Shown in pieces: positions 7,859 to 12,054 of a DNA stretch of 12,054 bases. How positions within the stretch are numbered: position 1 is the first letter of the stretch; each line of letters starts with the position of its first letter. The notes below the pieces were generated by a model. The model searched no databases, had not been told where the DNA came from, and saw nothing but the letters and a program-made list of their open reading frames with translations. Source of the stretch: JBAYZQ01 sp041672385 (lineage in GTDB: Bacteria; Spirochaetota; Spirochaetia; Sphaerochaetales; Sphaerochaetaceae); the NCBI GenBank assembly GCA_041672385.1, contig JBAYZQ010000058.1:1-12054 (forward strand), in the 5' to 3' direction. The position numbers were made by a program, and so were the translations under genes.

Positions 7859-9172
7859 TTAATAAAACTTGTCATAAATAGATTGTATGGTTTGACTGTT
7901 TCTATCGATTTTACTAATTGTTGTATCAAATTTTCCATTCATGGATCTATAATTTCCTTCAACGGTTTTACTCAAAGAATTAAGATTACAATCAACATTA
8001 CTAAGACCTGATTTTAAATCTGAAGATAAATTGCTTATTTTAGAATCCATGTTTGCAAATTTTGAATCAACACTTGCTTGATAGTTATTTATAGTATTTT
8101 GAAGCTTTTGCATAAAAAGAGATTGCTCTAACTTAAATTGATTAAAATTTTCAAGAAAAGTTTTCTTAAAATCATCAAAACGGTAATTTAAAATATCCAT
8201 GTCAGAGTAAGTATTTCTTATAAGTGTATTTAATTGTCTAACAATTTCATGGTCAGAACCAATTGTATTTTCTAATAGTGTTTTACAAGGAATAATTAAT
8301 TCAATTGCTTTTCTTTCCATATGAACTTCTATAAGCATTACCCCAATTAATAGACCTCTTTTAATTTTTTCCCCTTCATCGTTTATGTTCATAAAAGAAA
8401 GCAAGGTATTACAGGTATAATTATTATTTGATAAAGTAATTGTTACTTGTTTGTTAGATTTTGATATATTCCCAAGTAAGAAATTTGCAAATTCATAATT
8501 TTTATCCAAATAATAAAACCTAGTGCTTTGGAATAAAAAATAGAAAAAATCTGAATCTAAAGATGAAACATTAAAGCTCTGGTGGTAGGAAAAACCAGCT
8601 AAATACATACTTATTGCAGCTTGATGAAAATTTTTATTCTGGGCATAATATTTCACATCCTTAATTAAATTAACCCAAATTTTATCGTCTTGAATAAAGA
8701 AACTTATTTCATCAATTCTATTTTGCAATTCATTTATTTTGTTTAAATTCTGTTGTTTAATTGCTTGATATTCATTGAAGGTTTCTTCTTTCTTTTTTAT
8801 TTTTTTCTTTTTATCAAAATTTATTTTATAGTATTTTCCGTAAAGAGAATAATCAAAATTATTAAAATTAACTTTGATAATTTCAATTATAAAAAGAAGT
8901 AAATAAACATTAATGATGTTAACCAAAACACAACTAATTAATAAAAATAAAAATGAAGGTTCTCTATAAAAACTTCTAATAATTGCATTAATGATTAAAT
9001 AAATAATTTGGAAAATGTAAGAAAATTGAATTATTTCATAATCAAAAATACCTTCATCATCGTATATTTCTAGTTTATCAAAAATAAAAATAATTACACA
9101 AGAAATAAGGGAAATACCCTCTGAGGTATAAAAAATCTCATTTAATAAGTGTAGGGATTCTTCTGTTATCAT
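7859..9172 (-). CDS. Unrecognised 437-aa membrane-anchored coiled-coil protein
   Basis: I do not recognise a family. The N-terminus has three hydrophobic helices at about 18-32, 47-66 and 73-100. A strongly basic patch KKKKIKKKEE (121-130) follows and would sit on the cytoplasmic side. Next come a coiled-coil-like stretch (about 130-160) and a helical globular region (about 165-340) with an alternating aromatic/helix pattern (KYYAQNKNFHQAAISMYLAGF) that could be a short TPR-like solenoid. The last 70 residues (368-437) divide exactly into ten seven-residue units, beginning VDSKFAN, MDSKISN, LSSDLKS, rich in Ser, Asp and Lys, and suggest an oligomerising rod. No catalytic motif is visible. It overlaps the upstream gene by ATGA, so the two are very likely translated together and interact. 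The frame is intact and the stop is TAA. Confidence 0.8.
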   Translation of the reverse strand: MITEESLHLLNEIFYTSEGISLISCVIIFIFDKLEIYDDEGIFDYEIIQFSYIFQIIYLIINAIIRSFYREPSFLFLLISCVLVNIINVYLLLFIIEIIKVNFNNFDYSLYGKYYKINFDKKKKIKKKEETFNEYQAIKQQNLNKINELQNRIDEISFFIQDDKIWVNLIKDVKYYAQNKNFHQAAISMYLAGFSYHQSFNVSSLDSDFFYFLFQSTRFYYLDKNYEFANFLLGNISKSNKQVTITLSNNNYTCNTLLSFMNINDEGEKIKRGLLIGVMLIEVHMERKAIELIIPCKTLLENTIGSDHEIVRQLNTLIRNTYSDMDILNYRFDDFKKTFLENFNQFKLEQSLFMQKLQNTINNYQASVDSKFANMDSKISNLSSDLKSGLSNVDCNLNSLSKTVEGNYRSMNGKFDTTISKIDRNSQTIQSIYDKFY

Positions 9173-10056
9173 AATATATTAACTTTCTCCAAATTTCTTT
9201 CTAATATTTTTTCAATTATATTAATAATTAAGATTAACACTAATATAGTTAAATTTACCCAATTAAACTTAATTAATTCTAAAGGGAAATAAAAAATGTC
9301 ATCTAGTTTTGTCAGTAATGTAAAATTGAAATCAAGTTCAAAATTAAAAATTATGTCAAAAACTGTTTTGAAGTTTAAAAAGAATAAAAATCCAATTAAT
9401 TTTTTTAGATAAAAAGATAAATTCTTAATCTTTTTAAAAAATATTACACTAAGAATTATTAAAACTAGTGGAATAGATAAAATGATGTAAGAGTAGGTAA
9501 AATTCAAAAGTATTTTAACCATAAAGAGACCAACTAATCCCCATATTGGTGTAAAACGAAATCTTTTTACAAAATAAATTAAAACTTCAAAACCAATTAA
9601 GATCAAGATCTGAAACAAACTATTGTCAAAAGTGAGAAAGCTAACAATATAGGAAAATAGTATTAATCCTAAAAATAAACTAGATATAGTTGAACACCAA
9701 GTAAAATCCAAAAAAAGGAAAATTGCTAAAACATAAAAAAGAATTATTCCTAGACTGTAAATAGGGGGTATTTGTAGCAAAAGTCCAATTTCTTTTGGAG
9801 CAATCCTATAAGTTAAAAATATAATAAGGGCTAGTTCAACTAAAGAAAAAATTATTTTAACCCTATTTCTAGTAGAAACAAAAGCTCCATTTTCTTTATG
9901 ATAATCTTCTCTAATTTCATTTATTTCCTTTGAAATCTTGTTAAGATTATAATCATTGTTAGAAATCTCAGAGTAAATATTCCTCTGAGTTTGTTTGAGA
10001 CGGTTTATTTCATTTAATCCCTTTTGTTTAATATTATAAATTAAAAACTCATTCAT
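9169..10056 (-). CDS. Unrecognised 295-aa polytopic membrane protein with N-terminal coiled coil
   Basis: I do not recognise a family. Residues 1-55 are charged and helical (NEINRLKQTQRNIYSEISN onward), a likely cytoplasmic coiled coil. About seven or eight hydrophobic helices follow, near 67-83, 98-118, 122-141, 146-163, 171-187, 189-207, 219-238 and 266-283, with few charged residues between them. The C-terminus is a short charged tail. No transporter, protease or kinase motif is evident. The ATG at 10056 is 27 bases after the small gene's stop, with a modest GAAGG 13 bases upstream. The end overlaps the next gene by four bases (ATGA). The gene order suggests a membrane complex with the 437-aa partner: one protein puts its coiled coil before the membrane helices, the other after them. 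Confidence 0.78.
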   Translation of the reverse strand: MNEFLIYNIKQKGLNEINRLKQTQRNIYSEISNNDYNLNKISKEINEIREDYHKENGAFVSTRNRVKIIFSLVELALIIFLTYRIAPKEIGLLLQIPPIYSLGIILFYVLAIFLFLDFTWCSTISSLFLGLILFSYIVSFLTFDNSLFQILILIGFEVLIYFVKRFRFTPIWGLVGLFMVKILLNFTYSYIILSIPLVLIILSVIFFKKIKNLSFYLKKLIGFLFFLNFKTVFDIIFNFELDFNFTLLTKLDDIFYFPLELIKFNWVNLTILVLILIINIIEKILERNLEKVNIL

Positions 10057-10083
10057 TTTTTATTCTATACCTTCATTGCTTGA

Positions 10084-10278
10084 TTAGTAAGAAAAAATGA
10101 TTCGAACAACTTCTTTGTTATAGGGATCTTCTTTATAAACTACCGGTGTCATTCCTTCATAACCATGCCATATAAGAGTTGTGAACCTCTTTAATCTTGG
10201 ATCTCGGGCGGGCATTGTTACCATATTAGGGTTATAACCAAAATTGGCTTGTATTTCGAAATCATAGTGAATATTCAT
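10084..10278 (-). CDS. Unrecognised 64-aa small protein, first gene of the membrane cassette
   Basis: This short protein, MNIHYDFEIQANFGYN onward to RIIFSY, has no signal peptide or membrane segment. It alternates beta-like stretches (RFTTLIWHGYEG, MTPVVYKED, EVVRIIFSY) with turn residues, which suggests a compact beta-rich fold. It has no Cys. It is rated real because a good ribosome-binding site (AAAGGA, about 9 bases upstream), a well-spaced promoter and the close downstream gene all line up with its start. I know of no family; it could be a soluble regulator or ligand of the two membrane proteins, which is inference. Confidence 0.7.
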   Translation of the reverse strand: MNIHYDFEIQANFGYNPNMVTMPARDPRLKRFTTLIWHGYEGMTPVVYKEDPYNKEVVRIIFSY

Positions 10279-10339
10279 AATATAACATCCTTTAAAGGTA
10301 TTAACAGATTTGTTACAACATTTTAGTGTTTATTGAATT

Positions 10340-10368
10340 ATTTTAAAAAGTTTTATCTGGTTTTTCAA
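10340..10368 (-). promoter_or_regulatory. Sigma70-type promoter of the three-gene membrane cassette
   Basis: On the - strand there is TTGAAA (10363-10368), a 17-bp spacer and TAAAAT (10340-10345), each close to consensus. It sits about 60 bases upstream of the 64-aa gene. The leader contains the palindrome CCTTTAAAGG (10289-10298), which includes the AAAGG of the ribosome-binding site and could pair to hide it. Confidence 0.65.
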
Positions 10369-10431
10369 GCAAAAAAGAAATTATTTTTTTTAGCCTGATT
10401 TAGTTTGTTTTTTCTACTTTTGGTGTTACAT

Positions 10432-10454
10432 TTAGTTAGTACCAACTAAGGTAC
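10432..10454 (+). promoter_or_regulatory. Nested inverted repeats in the ferritin promoter (candidate operator)
   Basis: TTAGTTAGTACCAACTAA (10432-10449) is an 18-bp palindrome with a single mismatched position pair. Its right half also starts a second dyad, GTACC-AACTAA-GGTAC (10439-10454). The pair lies just upstream of a -10-like TATATT (10462-10467), over the place where a -35 should be, and no good -35 is visible. This position suits a regulator. It does not match the Fur or PerR consensus that I know, so the factor is unknown. Confidence 0.55.
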
Positions 10455-10486
10455 AAGTGTTTATATTAAACGTAAGGAGATAAAAA

Positions 10487-10996
10487 ATGGATAAAAAAGT
10501 AATAGCTTTATTAAATCAACAAGTTAACAAAGAATTTTTTTCAGCTTATTTATATTTAAGCTTTGCAAATTATTTTGAAAATCGTGGCTTAAGTGGTTTT
10601 GCCAATTGGTATTTAATTCAAGCCCAAGAAGAAAGAGACCATGCAATGTTATTTGTTAAATTCTTACAAAATAATGACGAATCATTAATATACGAAGCAA
10701 TAGAAAAACCTGCAAGTACCTGGGAAAATGAAATGGAGGTTCTAAAAGCAGGTTTAGCTCATGAAAAATTTATTACAGATTCAATTAATAAAATTTATGC
10801 AACAGCTCTGGATTTAAAAGACTTTAGAACCACTCAATTTTTAGATTGGTTTATTAAAGAACAAGGTGAAGAAGAAACAAATGCAAATGAACTAATTCAA
10901 CAAGCGGAATTAATTGGTAAAAGTGGTAATGGTTTGTATATGCTTGATCAAAAATTAGCACTTCGTGTTTATGCAGCTCCATCATTAGTCCTTTAA
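10487..10996 (+). CDS. ftnA: Non-haem bacterial ferritin (iron storage)
   Basis: This 169-aa protein has the size and four-helix pattern of FtnA-type ferritin. It forms a 24-subunit cytoplasmic shell that oxidises Fe(II) and stores it as mineral. The whole ferroxidase centre is readable: E16 (VNKEFFSAYLYLS, with conserved Y23), E49 and H52 (AQEERDHAM), E93 (AHEKF), and Q126 with E129 (KEQGEEETNA). The haem-ligand Met of bacterioferritin is not at the expected place, so it is the haem-free type. The ATG follows a clear AAGGAGA. It is monocistronic: a divergent cassette lies upstream and a strong hairpin terminator downstream. The promoter holds an inverted repeat that is probably a regulatory site. 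The symbol reflects the family; organism-specific naming may differ. Confidence 0.93.
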   Translation: MDKKVIALLNQQVNKEFFSAYLYLSFANYFENRGLSGFANWYLIQAQEERDHAMLFVKFLQNNDESLIYEAIEKPASTWENEMEVLKAGLAHEKFITDSINKIYATALDLKDFRTTQFLDWFIKEQGEEETNANELIQQAELIGKSGNGLYMLDQKLALRVYAAPSLVL

Positions 10997-11023
10997 TTTG
11001 GGAAAATATAAATAGAACCTAAT

Positions 11024-11062
11024 ACGTGGGATTTCATTCTTTAATGGAGTTTCACGTTTTTT
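11024..11062 (+). terminator. Rho-independent terminator after ferritin
   Basis: A 14-bp stem, 11025-11038 pairing with 11043-11056 and including several G-T pairs, closes a CTTT loop. Six T's follow immediately. It separates ferritin from the MerR gene. Confidence 0.85.
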
Positions 11063-11080
11063 ATTAGAAAAAAATAATTC

Positions 11081-11111
11081 TTGACCTTTCCCTTTGGGGA
11101 GGCTTTACCAT
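11081..11111 (+). promoter_or_regulatory. MerR-type promoter/operator with 19-bp spacer
   Basis: TTGACC (11081-11086) and TACCAT (11106-11111) are separated by 19 bp, the unusually long spacing of MerR-activated promoters. The spacer holds an imperfect dyad, CCTTTCCC-TT-TGGGGAGG, of the kind seen in MerR, CueR and SoxR operators. It stands 30 bases before the merR-like ATG and is therefore probably autoregulatory. It looks intact while the gene behind it is broken. Confidence 0.75.
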
Positions 11112-11141
11112 TGGTTTAACATGCATTATGAGGGGAGAATA

Positions 11142-11939
11142 ATGACAATAGCTAAAGCAGCAGAAACTTTGAACCCAACCAAAAAGCAATTCGATACTAT
11201 GAAGAGGTAGCATTAATAGAACCAAAAATTTTAGACAATGGATATCGAGACTACGCAGATGAAGAGATTAGAAAACTAGTTATAATTAAGACTCTGAGAA
11301 AATTATTTTTTTCAATTGATGAAATTAAACTTTGTTTAGAAAATAATAAAAATTTATTAAAATGTTTTAAAGCAAAATCCAATCAATTACAGGAAGATAA
11401 TCATCAGATGTCTAATGTAATGGAAATTGTAAATAATTTTATTATTAAAGAGGGTTCTCTCAAAGATTTGCCAGAATTCCAAACTGAAGTTGAAAAAGTA
11501 GTAAACCAACGACCTAAACAATTGAGATGGCAAATAAAACAAGTTTTTCCCGGAGATTTTGGGGAAATTATAGCTTCAACCTATGGCCAATTTTTCGATG
11601 AAGAGCTTATTTAACTAGAACAAAAGGAGGCTTGGCAAGCTCTAATTTCTGAATTGGATGATGTTGAGTCTATCAAAGTTCCTGAGGATCTTCTTTTATG
11701 GGCAAGAAAAAAATGTGAGACTGAAAGTACAAAGAATAACTTTTTAAGGTTGAAAGAAGAATATAGTCAAAGTTATGACGATTTTAATGACGAGAAAAAA
11801 AAGAAGGTTAAATCTTATCTTGAAAAAGAAGAAAAATCTTATTCAAATCAAGATTTATGCATGATAATCCTGAATTAATTGAAAAATTGAAGCAGAGCTA
11901 AACGGAAATTTACATATTAACAACTCTCATAAAAGATAA
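11142..11939 (+). pseudogene. MerR-family transcription regulator, broken by several indels and a stop
   Basis: With ATG at 11142 and AGGGGAG upstream, the frame reads MTIAKAAETLNPTK. It then shifts at an A5 tract (11181-11185) where six A's are needed, giving AIRYYEEVALIEP, NGYRDY and then EEIRKLVIIKTLRKLFFSID. This is the MerR winged-helix DNA-binding domain with its RYYEE...NGYR signature. A dimerisation helix follows, then an effector-side region resembling C-terminal domains of Firmicute or Fusobacterial MerR proteins (VFPGDFGEIIASTYGQFFDE). TAA at 11612-11614 interrupts this frame, which continues as LEQKEAWQALISELDDVESI and onward. Another missing base near 11857-11860 is needed for HDNPELIEKLKQ, and one more near 11896 for LNGNLHINNSHKR before TAA at 11937. 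The last two sites are less certain. No downstream target gene is in view; its inducer is unknown. Confidence 0.8.
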
Positions 11940-12054
11940 AAATAATTTATTAGTTTTAACGGGAACTAAAGCAAAGTATTTATAAAAAGCCAAACGATAC
12001 AATAAAAATAGACCAAACGATACAATAAAAATAGACCAAACGATACAATGAAAC
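11940..12054 (+). other. Non-coding stretch leading into the tandem repeat
   Basis: No coding region, tRNA or clear hairpin was seen between the end of the MerR pseudogene and the repeat block. The sequence is AT-rich and may belong to a feature that continues beyond the window. Confidence 0.5.
11990..12054 (+). repeat. 23-bp direct tandem repeat, at least 2.8 copies, running off the window end
   Basis: The unit begins CCAAACGATACAAT and ends AAAAATAGA. Copies lie at 11990-12012, 12013-12035 and 12036-12054 (cut). The first two are identical; the third changes TAAAAA to TGAAAC near its visible end. There are no spacers between units. It could be a minisatellite, a set of protein-binding iterons or the edge of an intergenic repeat element; the visible part does not decide. 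Confidence 0.9.

Noticed and set aside
5408..11614. Three in-frame TAA codons in conserved genes could mean that TAA is recoded to an amino acid.
   Set aside because: TAA is the ordinary stop of intact genes here (RseC-like, GH3, acyltransferase, outer-membrane protein, ferritin), and the same damaged genes also carry frameshifts, which recoding cannot explain.
11990..12054. CRISPR array at the right edge.
   Set aside because: Units abut directly with no spacers, and no cas gene is in view.

Overview
The window is low-GC DNA from a bacterium that appears to have an outer membrane. The evidence is a secreted DUF1207-like barrel protein, an RseC-type membrane protein and a GlsA/OlsA-like acyltransferase. 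A YmdB-type phosphoesterase, the very low GC, a TTG start and the mix of genes fit a spirochaete of the Treponema group best. Fusobacteria or another low-GC diderm remain possible, so the taxonomic call is weak.

Region 1 (2-4987, + strand) is a tightly packed, probably single transcription unit. It holds the end of a YmdB/TIGR00282 metallophosphoesterase, an RseC-like protein, a cytoplasmic GH3 glycosidase, a lyso-aminolipid-type acyltransferase and an outer-membrane DUF1207-like protein. It ends at a strong hairpin that can also terminate transcription from the opposite side. All reading frames here are intact.

Region 2 (5001-7822, - strand) is a copper-resistance operon in the order copA, csoR, copZ. 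It has a recognisable promoter and a CsoR-type operator. copZ is intact. csoR carries an in-frame TAA and a one-base frameshift. copA carries an in-frame TAA and three frameshifts, although all its catalytic motifs can still be read across the breaks. This is either recent pseudogenisation or locally poor sequence. The clustering of lesions, against about 5 kb of clean frames upstream and 2.2 kb of clean frames downstream, argues for real decay.

Region 3 (7859-10368, - strand) is a three-gene cassette with its own sigma70-type promoter: a 64-aa soluble protein, a 295-aa polytopic membrane protein with an N-terminal coiled coil, and a 437-aa protein with N-terminal membrane helices and a C-terminal heptad array. 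The last two overlap by ATGA. I recognise none of the three. This is the best candidate in the window for an undescribed system.

Region 4 (10430-12054, + strand) holds a complete ferritin gene with nested inverted repeats in its promoter and a strong terminator. After it comes a MerR-family regulator with a textbook 19-bp-spacer MerR promoter but a reading frame broken by several indels and an in-frame TAA. A 23-bp tandem repeat runs off the window end.

Together, an envelope/lipid operon and an iron-storage gene are intact, while two metal- or stress-responsive loci (copper and MerR) show the same kind of damage: single missing bases, mostly explainable in A-runs, plus TAA codons.
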